Positions 27,668-36,990 of a stretch of DNA of 64,000 bases are shown piece by piece. The number at the start of each line of letters is the position of its first letter. Positions within the stretch are counted from its first letter, which is position 1. The DNA lies in the NCBI GenBank assembly GCA_903897925.1, contig CAIUDG010000121.1, positions 1 through 64,000 of the forward strand, given 5' to 3'. The position numbers and the translations under genes were made by a program. Under the pieces are notes generated by a model. It saw only the letters and a list, made by a program, of their open reading frames with translations, was not told the DNA's origin and made no database searches. The DNA is from an uncultured beta proteobacterium. Its GTDB lineage: Bacteria; Pseudomonadota; Gammaproteobacteria; Burkholderiales; Burkholderiaceae_C.

Positions 27668-29410
27668 ATGTCCTCATCTCCTTTGCGGTGCGTGGTTGTG
27701 CGCGCCGTTCTCGGGGCTTGGGTCGGGCTTGCCAGTGCGCAGGACCAGCCCTTGCCTGATTTAGCGAATGCGTTGCGCCAGGAACAAGAGCGCATCGACG
27801 CACGCCGCCAACGCGAAGAACAGGGCCGTGACGTGGTGTCGTTCCTGCCAGCGCTGGATGCCCGGCGTCTGCCGTCCACCGAGGCGCCGTGTTTTCTGAT
27901 CCGGCGGCTGGAGATCCGGTTGCTGCCCGATGCGCAGCTGCGCCAACACTTGCAAGCGCAAGACTACGCCTGGCTGCAGCAGGCCAGCGCCGGTCCACAG
28001 GGAGATGATGACCCGGTCGGACAATGTCTGGGCACGCAAGGCATAGCCCAGGTGATCCGGCGGGCGCAGGAAAGTCTGGTGCGGCGCGGCTATGTCACCA
28101 CCCGGGTGCTGGCGCCGGAACAAGACTTGTCCCAGGGCGTGCTGGTCCTGACGCTGATTCCCGGTACCGTCAACACGGTGCGCTTCAAGGACCCGCAGAC
28201 CGCCGCCGTGCGCCTGTCCAACAGCCTGCCCCTGCAGCCGGGTGCGGTGCTCAATCTGCGCGATATGGAGCAGGGCTTGGAGAACCTGCAACGGGTGCCC
28301 ACCGCGCAGGCACAAATCACTGTCGAACCGGCCAGTGGCGGGTCGGCCCTGGCCGGCAATGATGTGGTGGTGGCGTACCGCCAGGAGGCGCCGGCACGGG
28401 TTTCGCTGACCCTGGACGACAGTGGCAGCAAAAGCAGTGGAAAGTTGCAGGGCAGTGCCACTGTGTCGCTGGACAACCCGTTGCAGTTGAGTGATTTGTT
28501 TTATCTCACCCGAAGCCACGATCTTGGTGGTGGGCACCCCGGACCACGCGGTACCCGCGCCTACACGGTGCATTACAGCCTGCCGCTGCATTACTGGAAC
28601 GTATCCGCCACCCACAGTGGATCCAACTACCACCAGTCGGTCGCCGGAAAGAGCCAGAACTACATCTACAGCGGCACCAGCGAGACGTCTGAAATCCAGC
28701 TTGGGCGCCTGGTCTATCGCGATAGCCTGCGCAAGATGCGCATCGGTCTGAAGGCCTGGCACCGGGGCAGCAAGTACTTTATCAATGGCACCGAAGTGCG
28801 GGTGCAGCGGCGCTCGGTCGGTGGCTGGGCGTTGGCGCTGAACCACAGCGCCGCAATGGGTCAGAGCCAATGGGAAGGCGGCTTGGTCTACCAGCGCGGT
28901 ACCGGCGATTTCGACGCCATAGCGGCACCGGAAGAGGCCTTCAACGAAGGCACTGCCAAGTTCGGCCTGGTGACGGCCAAGCTATTGCTCAGTGTTCCCT
29001 TGCAAGGCCATGCGCTGCGTGCCGCCTACCGCATGGCCTTGCAGGTACAGGACAACACCACGCGCCTGACCGCGCAAGACCGCATGGCCATTGGTGGCCG
29101 CTATTCGGTGCGCGGATTTGACGGTGAGTCGTCGCTCGCCGGGGAGCGTGGCTGGACCTTGCGCAATGACTGGAGTGTGTTTTTGGGTGACTCCGGTCAG
29201 GAGGCGTTTTGGGCGCTGGACGCCGGAGAAGTCGCTGGCCCGAGTGCCGAGGCGCTGCCGGGAAGTGTCTTGCGTGGTGCTGTGCTTGGTGTGCGCGGCC
29301 GCTACCAAAAGTGGCAGTACGAGTGCTTTGTCGGCACGCCCTTGCACCGGCCCAGCGGCTTCAAGACCGACGAAACCAGCGCGGGCTTTAGCCTGACGCT
29401 GAGTCTTTGA
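27668..29410 (+). CDS. Two-partner secretion outer-membrane transporter (TpsB, ShlB/FhaC type)
   Basis: The product has 580 residues: a signal peptide (ending GLASAQ), an N-terminal plug-like helix, POTRA domains (about 70-240; FLIRRLEIRLLP, RRGYVTTRVLAPEQDL, GTVNTVRF) and a beta barrel with the conserved VRGFDGESSLAGERG loop (cf. VRGF/Y motif 6). It ends in an outer-membrane type C-terminus (FSLTLSL). Such proteins export a large TpsA exoprotein. No TpsA gene lies beside it, and a bidirectional terminator follows directly. Confidence 0.9.
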   Translation: MSSSPLRCVVVRAVLGAWVGLASAQDQPLPDLANALRQEQERIDARRQREEQGRDVVSFLPALDARRLPSTEAPCFLIRRLEIRLLPDAQLRQHLQAQDYAWLQQASAGPQGDDDPVGQCLGTQGIAQVIRRAQESLVRRGYVTTRVLAPEQDLSQGVLVLTLIPGTVNTVRFKDPQTAAVRLSNSLPLQPGAVLNLRDMEQGLENLQRVPTAQAQITVEPASGGSALAGNDVVVAYRQEAPARVSLTLDDSGSKSSGKLQGSATVSLDNPLQLSDLFYLTRSHDLGGGHPGPRGTRAYTVHYSLPLHYWNVSATHSGSNYHQSVAGKSQNYIYSGTSETSEIQLGRLVYRDSLRKMRIGLKAWHRGSKYFINGTEVRVQRRSVGGWALALNHSAAMGQSQWEGGLVYQRGTGDFDAIAAPEEAFNEGTAKFGLVTAKLLLSVPLQGHALRAAYRMALQVQDNTTRLTAQDRMAIGGRYSVRGFDGESSLAGERGWTLRNDWSVFLGDSGQEAFWALDAGEVAGPSAEALPGSVLRGAVLGVRGRYQKWQYECFVGTPLHRPSGFKTDETSAGFSLTLSL

Positions 29411-29430
29411 AGGCGGAAATTCGGGCAAAA

Positions 29431-29457
29431 AAAAGCACCGCTGTTGCGGTGCTTTTT
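29431..29457. terminator. Bidirectional intrinsic terminator after tpsB
   Basis: AAAAGCACCGC (29431-29441) pairs with GCGGTGCTTTT (29446-29456) around a TGTT loop. A T-run follows on the plus strand, and eight T residues follow on the minus strand. It lies 20 bases after the tpsB stop and can also stop transcripts from the GMC oxidoreductase operon. Confidence 0.9.
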
Positions 29458-29627
29458 CTGTTTCACATCGGGGTGAAACTGTTGTTGCTCTTGATGTCGC
29501 TTTGCAGCGTGTTCCTCGGCGTATTTTTCTACTCAGGTCTCGCGTCTTCGGCTGGCATATATACATACAGGCGATAACGTGAACAGGAATGACTGTAACC
29601 ACTAGGTAACGCTTTTTATATCGGGAT

Positions 29628-31301
29628 TTACCCTGCTGCGTCCTGCGCAATCCATTGCGCAGCCCGTTCCGCAATCATGAGCGTGGGGGAATTGGTGTTG
29701 CCGCTGGTGATGCAGGGCATGACGCCGGTGTCGACCACGCGCAAACCGGCCACGCCGCGCACTTTCAGGCGCGCATCCACCACGGCCATGGGATCGCTGG
29801 CCAAGCCCATTTTGGTGGTGCCGGCCGGGTGGAAGATGGTGGTGGCAATGTCGCCAGCCAGCTTGGCCAGCTCGGCATCGGACTGAAACTGGACGCCGGG
29901 TTTGTATTCTTCCGGGGCGTATTGCGCCAGCGCCGGCTGCGCCACGATGCGCCGTGTCAGGCGCAGTGAGTCGGCGGCTATTTTGCGGTCTTCGTCGGTG
30001 CTGAGGTAGTTCGGGGCAATTGCCGGGGCCACCTGGAAGTCGGGAGATTTGATGTGTACCGAGCCCCGGCTGCTCGGGTTGAGGTTGCAGACACTGGCGG
30101 TAAAAGCATTGAAGTTGTGCAGTGGCTGACCGAAGGCTTCCAGGCTCAGCGGCTGCACGTGGTATTCCAGATTCGGGTGCGGCTGGGTCGGGTCGCTGCG
30201 GGTGAAGGCGCCAAGCTGGCTTGGCGCCATGCTCATCGGGCCGCTGCGCGTCAGGGCGTATTCCAGGGCGATGCGGGCCTTGCCCCACAGGCTGTTGGCC
30301 TGGGTGTTCAGCGTGGGTGCATTTTTTACTTTGAACACGGCGCGAATCTGCAGGTGGTCCTGCAGGTTTTCGCCGACCCCCGGCAGGTCTTGTTGCACCG
30401 GAATGCCCAGCGCTTGCAGCCGGGCGCCCGGCCCGATACCACTGAGTTGCAGGATTTGCGGTGAGCCAATGCTGCCGGCCGACAGAATGACTTCGGCGCG
30501 GGCGCTGGCCTGCACCATTTCGCTACCGGTCCAGACCTGTACGCCGGTGCAGCGCAGCGGGCGCTGGCCGTCGGCGCTGGTATGGGGTTCCAGGATCAGT
30601 TTGCTGACCTGGGCCTGGGTCCAGAGTTCAAAGTTGGGACGGCCATAACAGGTGGGACGCAAAAAGGCCTTGGCGGTATTCCAGCGCCAGCCGGAGCGCT
30701 GGTTGACTTCGAAATAGCCCACGCCTTCGTTGTCGCCACGGTTGAAGTCATCGGTGGCGGGAATGCCGGCCTGGCTGGCGGCCAGGGCAAAGGCATCCAG
30801 CACGTCCCAGCGCAGGCGCTGTTTTTCCACGCGCCACTCGCCGCCGGCCTGGTTCGGCTTCGGGGACGCATCGCGGGCGCCATGGAAGGCGTTGGCGCCC
30901 TTGTAATGGTCTTCATGCAGTTTGAAATAGGGCAGGCTGTGTTCCCAGCGCCAGCTGGCGTCGCCGCTGAGTTCGGCCCAGCGGTCGTAGTCGCGGGCCT
31001 GGCCGCGCATATAAATCATGCCGTTGATGCTGCTGCAGCCGCCCAGCGTTTTGCCACGCGGATAGCGCAGGGTGCGGCCGTTCAGGCCGGCATCGGGCTC
31101 GGTGTTGTAGAGCCAGTCGGTGCGCGGATTGCCGATGCAGTAAAGGTAGCCAACCGGGATGTGGATCCAGTGGTAATCGTCGCGTGCGCCCGCTTCGATC
31201 AGCAGTACGCGTTTGGAAGCGTCGGCACTTAGGCGGTTGGCCAGCAGGCAACCGGCGGTGCCGGCACCGACGATGATGTAGTCAAAGCTTGTATCGGTCA
31301 T
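29628..31301 (-). CDS. GMC-family FAD oxidoreductase (choline dehydrogenase-like)
   Basis: The product has 557 residues. The N-terminal dinucleotide fold is DYIIVGAGTAGCLLANRLS, followed by the GMC signature YPRGKTLGGCSSINGMIYMR, the second signature AGSIGSPQILQLSGIGP, and the C-terminal active-site His in FHPAGTTKMG. Members oxidise alcohols; the substrate is not predictable here. The start overlaps the stop of the upstream antiporter-like gene (ATGA). No betB or betI is present, so a true betA role is unlikely. Confidence 0.88.
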   Translation of the reverse strand: MTDTSFDYIIVGAGTAGCLLANRLSADASKRVLLIEAGARDDYHWIHIPVGYLYCIGNPRTDWLYNTEPDAGLNGRTLRYPRGKTLGGCSSINGMIYMRGQARDYDRWAELSGDASWRWEHSLPYFKLHEDHYKGANAFHGARDASPKPNQAGGEWRVEKQRLRWDVLDAFALAASQAGIPATDDFNRGDNEGVGYFEVNQRSGWRWNTAKAFLRPTCYGRPNFELWTQAQVSKLILEPHTSADGQRPLRCTGVQVWTGSEMVQASARAEVILSAGSIGSPQILQLSGIGPGARLQALGIPVQQDLPGVGENLQDHLQIRAVFKVKNAPTLNTQANSLWGKARIALEYALTRSGPMSMAPSQLGAFTRSDPTQPHPNLEYHVQPLSLEAFGQPLHNFNAFTASVCNLNPSSRGSVHIKSPDFQVAPAIAPNYLSTDEDRKIAADSLRLTRRIVAQPALAQYAPEEYKPGVQFQSDAELAKLAGDIATTIFHPAGTTKMGLASDPMAVVDARLKVRGVAGLRVVDTGVMPCITSGNTNSPTLMIAERAAQWIAQDAAG

Positions 31302-32539
31302 AAGGAGAGGAAGAATAACGCCGCCACCAGGGTTGGCAAGAGGGCGCCGAGCAGCAGGCCGCCCGCGCCGATGGAGCCGTCGGAAAAGCCGTCCTTGAGC
31401 AGGGCCACGCCAGCTGGGTTGGGTGCGTTGGCAATGACCGTCAGGCCGCCGCCGGTGACGGCGCCGGTGACCAGCATGTAGCGTGCGGTGTCAGACATGC
31501 CGGCAATCAGCGAGCCAAGGTAGGTGAGGGCGGCGTTGTCGGTGATGGCGGTAAGGCCGAGGGCGCCAAAGAACAGGGTTGTCGGCGGCAGGCTGGACAC
31601 CAGAGGCTGCAGCCACCATTGCTGCATGCCGCCAAGCACCACCAGACCGGCCAGAAAGAAACCGACCAGCAGGCCCTCTTTGAGGATCAGCGGGCTCTGG
31701 AACTGGGCGTAGGCCTGGGTGTAGCCCAAGAAAAACAGGAACAGTCCCAGGAACAGCACCGGGTGGTGCGCCAGTAGCACCACGCCGGCCAGGAAGACCA
31801 GATGCACCAGGCTGACCAGCAATGGCAGCGGTTTGGCCGCCGCATCGCTGGCGGCCGGCGCCTGTACCAGATGCTTGCGCAGCAGAAACACAATGCCGCT
31901 GGCATTGACCAGCACCGCCAGTGCGGCTTTCCAGCCGATCTGCGAAGCCATGAAAGCGGTGTCCCAGTTCCAGGTGCCGGCCACCATCAGCACCGGGGGC
32001 GCTGCATAGGCGGTCAGTGTGCCGCCAATGGAAATATTCACGAACAGCACGCCCAGGGCGCCGTATTTCAGGGTTTCGGGCAGCTTCTGGCGAAAGATTT
32101 GCGGTGCCAGCATCAGTGCTGCCAGGGTCATGGCTGCGGGTTCGGTGATCAGCGAGCCTAGCAGCGGCACTGCCGCCAGACCGAGCCAGACCAAGGTCAG
32201 CGGCCGCGGCAGAGGAACGCAGCGTGCCAGCGCTCCCATGGCGCGCTGGACAAACACCAGCACCGGGCGCGACGCGGCAATTACCATGACGACGAAGACA
32301 AACAGCGGCTCGGTGTATTTCAGGGATTCGGTGTAGGCGATTGCCTGCTCGGCGCCGACCAGCAAGGCCATGCTGGCGATCAGCACAAAGGCCCAGAAGC
32401 CGAATACCACTTCGACTTCACCCAGCAGGTGCAGTAGCCCGGCATGGCGTGGGTGGCGATGTGCCAGCACTTCTAGTTGCTTGGCGGCAAAGGTATGCAG
32501 CAGTGCCAGGGCGAAAATGACGGCGCCTATGGTTTCCAT
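31298..32539 (-). CDS. Putative Na+/H+ antiporter (Na_H_antiport_3 type)
   Basis: The product has 413 residues with about ten to twelve membrane segments. Features include GLLHLLGEVEVVFGFWAF near the N-terminus, SLITEPAAMTLAALML and ALTAITDNAALTYLGSL-type segments, which fit the putative antiporter family PF07399. It is probably an inner-membrane ion exchanger. It is cotranscribed with the GMC oxidoreductase; the reason for the pairing is unknown. Confidence 0.8.
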   Translation of the reverse strand: METIGAVIFALALLHTFAAKQLEVLAHRHPRHAGLLHLLGEVEVVFGFWAFVLIASMALLVGAEQAIAYTESLKYTEPLFVFVVMVIAASRPVLVFVQRAMGALARCVPLPRPLTLVWLGLAAVPLLGSLITEPAAMTLAALMLAPQIFRQKLPETLKYGALGVLFVNISIGGTLTAYAAPPVLMVAGTWNWDTAFMASQIGWKAALAVLVNASGIVFLLRKHLVQAPAASDAAAKPLPLLVSLVHLVFLAGVVLLAHHPVLFLGLFLFFLGYTQAYAQFQSPLILKEGLLVGFFLAGLVVLGGMQQWWLQPLVSSLPPTTLFFGALGLTAITDNAALTYLGSLIAGMSDTARYMLVTGAVTGGGLTVIANAPNPAGVALLKDGFSDGSIGAGGLLLGALLPTLVAALFFLSL

Positions 32540-32752
32540 GGCGGTCTACCTGGGGCTGCCGCCAAGCGGCTGGGCCGGGACAACGGAGTTGGGCTTGTGG
32601 TGGGTCGGTCGCATAGGGAAATAGGCGTAATGAAGGGGGCGACCGGCGGGACGCCAATCAGCGTGCAAGTCTCGCATACGCGGTACCATCGACGCCACCC
32701 CCATATTTGTATCCCCAATCAATCTGTGGAAGACTTCCAACCGCGCATCGTA

Positions 32753-33853
32753 ATGGAGCAGGGCGCCCAAGGCGACTGTGTGACCATGTATGGAAGCTGG
32801 AATGCGGCTATTTTGGCGCAGCCCGAAAACTGGCTCGGCATCAGCGAGTCGCTGCAGCGACAGGCCCAGTCGGCCATGGAAATCAGCTGGGATTTGCGCC
32901 AGATAGAACGGCTGGACCACACCGGGGCGCAGATGCTGTGGAATGCCTGGGGCCAGCGCTGGCCCAAGCATGTGCTGCTGCTTGAGGTTCAGCGCGTCAC
33001 CCTGAGCCGGGTCGAGCGTTTTACGGTGCAGGCGCCGGTGGCCGTGCGCAAGACGTGGCGCGAGTGGTATCTCGGACTCGGCGCCTGGGTGTTGGTGGTG
33101 CTCAACCACGTGGCCGACGGCGTAGCCTTGCTGGGCCAGTTGCTGCTGGATTTGTGGCGCTTTGCACAGCGTCCGGCGCAGGCCCCCTGGCGTGATATTT
33201 CCAGCCACCTGTACCGCATTGGCGTGACCGCCCTGCCGATCACGGCACTGGTTGGGTTTCTGATTGGAGTGGTGCTGGCCTATTTGCTGGCACAGCAGTT
33301 GCGCCAGTTTGGTGCCGATGCCTACATCGTCAATATTTTGGGCATGGCGCTGATCCGGGAACTCGGGCCGGTGCTGGCGGCGATTCTGATTGCCGGGCGT
33401 TCCGGCTCGGCCATGACAGCCCAGATTGGCGTCATGCGCGTCACCGAGGAGCTCGATGCCATGCAGGTAATGGGCATCCGCCAGGGCTATCGCCTGGTCA
33501 TGCCGCGCGTGCTGGCAATGGCGCTGGCAATGCCGCTGCTGGCGGCCTGGACCACTGCAGCGGCGCTGCTGGGCGGCCTGCTGGCGGCCGATCTGACCAT
33601 GGGACTGACACCCGCCTACTTTTTTACCGCGCTGCCCAAGGTGGTGCCGTTTGCCAACCTCTGGTTCGCCATGCTGAAGTCCACGGTGTTTGGTTTGTTG
33701 ATCGCACTGATCGGTTGCCACTTTGGTTTGCGGGTGCGGCCCGACACCCAGAGTCTGGGCCAGGGCACCACCGCATCGGTGGTGATTTCGATCACCACGG
33801 TGATTCTGATGGACGCCCTGTTTGCGGTGCTGTTCAAGGGCGTTGGCCTATGA
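32753..33853 (+). CDS. mlaE: STAS-MlaE fusion: lipid ABC transporter permease
   Basis: The product has 366 residues from the ATG at 32753 (an in-frame GTG lies at 32726). Residues 1-95 form a STAS-like domain (WDLRQIERLDHTGAQMLWNA), equivalent to MlaB. The rest is an MlaE-type permease (VGFLIGVVLAYLLAQQLRQF, ELGPVLAAILIAGRSGSA, EELDAMQVMGI). It is the membrane part of an Mla/MCE phospholipid transporter. It heads a four-gene operon and overlaps the ATPase gene (ATGA). The symbol is by family, not proven function. Confidence 0.88.
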   Translation: MEQGAQGDCVTMYGSWNAAILAQPENWLGISESLQRQAQSAMEISWDLRQIERLDHTGAQMLWNAWGQRWPKHVLLLEVQRVTLSRVERFTVQAPVAVRKTWREWYLGLGAWVLVVLNHVADGVALLGQLLLDLWRFAQRPAQAPWRDISSHLYRIGVTALPITALVGFLIGVVLAYLLAQQLRQFGADAYIVNILGMALIRELGPVLAAILIAGRSGSAMTAQIGVMRVTEELDAMQVMGIRQGYRLVMPRVLAMALAMPLLAAWTTAAALLGGLLAADLTMGLTPAYFFTALPKVVPFANLWFAMLKSTVFGLLIALIGCHFGLRVRPDTQSLGQGTTASVVISITTVILMDALFAVLFKGVGL

Positions 33854-34647
33854 GCCAGGTGCGCGCTCCCATGGTCGAGATTGAAAAACTCTGGTCGGGT
33901 TTTCGCACGCGCGGCGTGCCGACCGTGATTCACCAGGACCTCGACCTGCGTATCGCGCGCGGTGAGTTCCTGTCGATTGTGGGCGGTTCCGGCAGTGGCA
34001 AAACAGTGTTGTTGCGCCAGATGCTGGGCCTGGAAACGCCGCTCAGGGGGCGTGTCACGGTGCTGGGCCATCCGGCGGCTGACCTGGGGCAAAGTGTCGC
34101 CGCCAGCAAGGTTGGCATGTTGTTCCAGCACGGCGCGCTGTTCTCGGCGTTCACGGTGCTGGAAAATATTGCCTTCCCGTTGCGTGAGCTGCGCACCTTG
34201 CCGCGCGCGCTGGTGCGCGACATTGCCATGGTGAAGCTGCAAATGGTCGGCCTGGACCCGGCGCATGCGCACAAGATGCCTTCGGATTTGTCCGGCGGCA
34301 TGGTCAAGCGGGTGGCGCTGGCGCGGGCCCTGGTGATGGACCCGCCGCTGCTGCTGTTGGACGAGCCAACCGCCGGCCTGGACCCGGATGCCGCCGATGC
34401 CTTTTGCCATTTGTTGCGCAGCCTGCATGAAGAGCTGCGTCTGAGTGTGGTGATGGTGACGCACGATCTGGATACCATTTATGCCTTGAGCAGCCGGATA
34501 GCGGTGTTGGCCGACAAGCACGTGATCGTGGCCGCGTCGCCGCGCGAGGTGATTGATTTTCCGCACCCCTTTGTGCGTGATTTTTTCCGCGGCGGACGCG
34601 GTGACCGGGCGATGGAAGTCTTGCAAAGCGAAGCGCAGGCCGAGTAA
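33850..34647 (+). CDS. mlaF: Lipid ABC transporter ATPase (MlaF type)
   Basis: The product has 265 residues. Walker A is VGGSGSGKTVLLRQ, the Q-loop is LFQHGALFS, the signature is LSGGMVKRVALARAL, Walker B is LLLLDEPTAGLDP and the switch His is in VTHDL. The start overlaps the permease stop. It energises the transporter formed with the STAS-MlaE protein. Confidence 0.92.
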   Translation: MSQVRAPMVEIEKLWSGFRTRGVPTVIHQDLDLRIARGEFLSIVGGSGSGKTVLLRQMLGLETPLRGRVTVLGHPAADLGQSVAASKVGMLFQHGALFSAFTVLENIAFPLRELRTLPRALVRDIAMVKLQMVGLDPAHAHKMPSDLSGGMVKRVALARALVMDPPLLLLDEPTAGLDPDAADAFCHLLRSLHEELRLSVVMVTHDLDTIYALSSRIAVLADKHVIVAASPREVIDFPHPFVRDFFRGGRGDRAMEVLQSEAQAE

Positions 34648-34659
34648 AAAGAGAACCTC

Positions 34660-35661
34660 ATGGAAAACAAATCACACGCTTTTGCTGCCGGGGCTTTCGT
34701 CCTGCTGCTGGCCGCCATGCTGCTGGCGATGGCGCTCTGGCTGACGCGTGACACCACCGAGCAGCGCCAATACGAAATCTCCAGCACTTATGGTGTCACC
34801 GGTCTGCAGCCGCAGGCCGGGGTGCGCTACAAAGGGGTTCCGGTGGGGCGGGTGCTCGGCATCACGCTGGACCCGCTGACGCGTGGCAACGTGCTGGTGC
34901 GCATTGCGGTGCAGGAACAGGCGCCGATTTCCAGCAACACCTTCGCCAGCCTTGGCTTTCAGGGCGTCACCGGCCTGGCTTTCATTCAGCTCGATGACGA
35001 TAGCGATGCGCTAGCGGCCAAGCCCCTGGTGGCCGAGCCGGGTCGCCTGGCACGCATACCGATGCGGGCCGGCCTGGTGGCGCGCCTGACCGAGCAGGGC
35101 GGGCACATGCTGAAGCAGCTGGAGCAGGCCAGCGAGCGCATCAACACCCTGCTGGCGCCTGAGAACCAGAAGGCCTTGATGACGGCGGTGAACAACCTGG
35201 GCCAGGCGGCTGCCGGTTTGCAGCAGCTGACCCAGGGCGCCGATCGGGCGCTGCTTGGCCACAGTGGCGCGCCGGCGCTGGATTTGCCGCGGTTGGCGGC
35301 CCAGGCCGATGCCAGTCTGAAGACCATGCAGGCAACCGCCGAGCGGCTCAGCGTCAGCGCCGAGACGGTGCGCAATTCGGCCGCCGAATTCAAGAAAGTG
35401 TCGGTGCGCATGAACGAAGCCGGCGGCACGTTGGACAAGGTGGCGCGTGGCACCGACGCTTTGAGCAGCAGCAGCCAGACCCTCAGCAGCACGGTGTTGC
35501 CGCACCTGAACCACACGCTCGACGCGGCCCAGCGCACGGTGCGCCAGTTTGGCCGCGTCGCTGATACCGTGGCCGACAATCCGCAATCCCTGCTGCTCGG
35601 CATCGGCGCGGCCGCCCCCGGTCCGGGTGAGGCCGGCTTTGTTCCACCTTCTGCCAAGTGA
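34660..35661 (+). CDS. mlaD: MCE/MlaD-type substrate-binding protein
   Basis: The product has 333 residues: an N-terminal membrane anchor (AAGAFVLLLAAMLLAMALWL), a single MCE domain (YGVTGLQPQAGVRYKGVPVG to LGFQGVTGLAFIQLD) and a long alpha-helical tail typical of PqiB/LetB-type and long MlaD proteins. It should sit in the periplasm and pass lipid between the permease and the outer membrane. It overlaps the lipoprotein gene. Confidence 0.9.
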   Translation: MENKSHAFAAGAFVLLLAAMLLAMALWLTRDTTEQRQYEISSTYGVTGLQPQAGVRYKGVPVGRVLGITLDPLTRGNVLVRIAVQEQAPISSNTFASLGFQGVTGLAFIQLDDDSDALAAKPLVAEPGRLARIPMRAGLVARLTEQGGHMLKQLEQASERINTLLAPENQKALMTAVNNLGQAAAGLQQLTQGADRALLGHSGAPALDLPRLAAQADASLKTMQATAERLSVSAETVRNSAAEFKKVSVRMNEAGGTLDKVARGTDALSSSSQTLSSTVLPHLNHTLDAAQRTVRQFGRVADTVADNPQSLLLGIGAAAPGPGEAGFVPPSAK

Positions 35662-35669
35662 GCCGTCGC

Positions 35670-36293
35670 ATGATGAACCGTTTATTTCGAATCGCTGCGC
35701 TGGCCGCTGGCGCGCTGCTGCTGGCTGCCTGCGCCAGTGCCCCGTCGGCCGCACCGCAGGTCTACGACTTTGGTCCGGGCGCCCTGCAATCGGGCAGCGG
35801 CGCCAGCACGTTGCCCGATCTGGTGTTGGGCGATGTCGAAGCGGCCCCGGCGCTGGACGGCAACGCCATGCTCTATCGCCTGGGTTATGCCGAGGTGCAG
35901 CAGCTGCGTCCGTATGCGCAAGCGCGCTGGAGCATGCCGCCGGCCTTGCTGTTGCGCCAGCAGTTGCGCGAGCAGCTCGGCCAGCGCCGCGCGGTGTTGG
36001 CACCGGGCGACGCCGCAGCTGCCCGGGCCCTGGTGCTGCGCGTTGAACTGGAAGAGTTCAGCCAGCTGTTTGACAGCGCCAACAGCAGCCAGGGCCTGAT
36101 TCGCGTGCGCGTTACCTTGTCGCAGCCGGGCCGCGCGGCGGCGGCCAAAACGCTGGCGCAAACCAGCCTGGTGGTGCAGCAGCCGAGCCGCAGTGCCGAT
36201 GCGGCGGGCGGCGTGCGCGCCCTGGCCCAGGCCAGTGCGCTACTGGTGGCAAAGATCGACCAGTGGGTCGAACAGAACAGCGCAGCGCCCTGA
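35670..36293 (+). CDS. ABC-type transport auxiliary lipoprotein (PqiC/LbcA-like)
   Basis: The product has about 207 residues with a lipoprotein signal (LAAGALLLAAC, lipid Cys near residue 21), then a periplasmic PqiC-like domain (YDFGPGALQ, RLGYAEVQQLRPYAQARWS). The ATG at 35670 is preferred; a GTG at 35658 overlaps the mlaD stop. As the last gene of the MCE operon it probably forms the outer-membrane end. There is no mlaC, so this resembles the Mla/Pqi variant that uses a lipoprotein. Confidence 0.85.
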   Translation: MMNRLFRIAALAAGALLLAACASAPSAAPQVYDFGPGALQSGSGASTLPDLVLGDVEAAPALDGNAMLYRLGYAEVQQLRPYAQARWSMPPALLLRQQLREQLGQRRAVLAPGDAAAARALVLRVELEEFSQLFDSANSSQGLIRVRVTLSQPGRAAAAKTLAQTSLVVQQPSRSADAAGGVRALAQASALLVAKIDQWVEQNSAAP

Positions 36294-36306
36294 CGCTGCG
36301 CGGCGT

Positions 36307-36942
36307 TCAATGCCCACCCAGCAGCGGGAACAGTTTCACCAGGCCGTCCGACATCACTTCCACCGCCAGTGCCGCCAGGATCAGACCCATCAGGCGCGTC
36401 ATTACGCTGATGCCGGTTTTGCCCAACACCCGGGCTATTGGCGCGGCCAGCGAAAAGCACAACAGCGTGGTCAGCGAGACCACCACGCCATAGCCCACCA
36501 GTGTGCTGAGTTGCAGCACCGTTTTGGCTTTTTCGGCGTAGATCACCACGGTTGACATAGTGGCCGGTCCGGTGAGCAAGGGGATGGTCAGGGGCACCAC
36601 TGCGATGCTGGCGCCCTGGGCGGCCTTTTCGGCGCCGTCTTCGAGATCGTGGCTGTGCGCCTTGGCTTCGGCCGGCTGCGCGTTGAGCATGTTCAGGGCA
36701 CTGGTCAGCAGCAGCAAGCCGCCGCCGACCTGGAAACTGGCCAGTGAAATACCGAAAAATTCCAGAATCTGCAAACCGGCGAGCGCACTCACCGCCACCA
36801 CCACGAAAGTGCTGAAGGCGGAGACCATGATGGTCTGGCGGCGTTGCTCGGGTGTGAAGTCTTGTGTGTAGTGAATGAAGAAGGGCACGATCGCCAAGGG
36901 ATTGACGATGGCCAGCAGGGTGACAAGGGGTTTCAGTTCCAT
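36307..36942 (-). CDS. MarC-family membrane protein
   Basis: The product has 211 residues with six membrane segments. The family N-terminus is LVTLLAIVNPLAIVPFF, and the central motif is VVPLTIPLLTGPATMSTVV. Members were once linked to multiple antibiotic resistance, which was not upheld; function is unknown. It is convergent with the MCE operon. Confidence 0.88.
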   Translation of the reverse strand: MELKPLVTLLAIVNPLAIVPFFIHYTQDFTPEQRRQTIMVSAFSTFVVVAVSALAGLQILEFFGISLASFQVGGGLLLLTSALNMLNAQPAEAKAHSHDLEDGAEKAAQGASIAVVPLTIPLLTGPATMSTVVIYAEKAKTVLQLSTLVGYGVVVSLTTLLCFSLAAPIARVLGKTGISVMTRLMGLILAALAVEVMSDGLVKLFPLLGGH

Positions 36943-36990
36943 GGGTGCTCCGGAGACAGCCTGCACTGTGCCACAACTGCGGCAGCCGGC

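Noticed and set aside
29628..31301. Calling the GMC oxidoreductase betA (choline dehydrogenase)
   Set aside because: No betaine aldehyde dehydrogenase, regulator or choline transporter is adjacent, and GMC substrates cannot be told from motifs alone.
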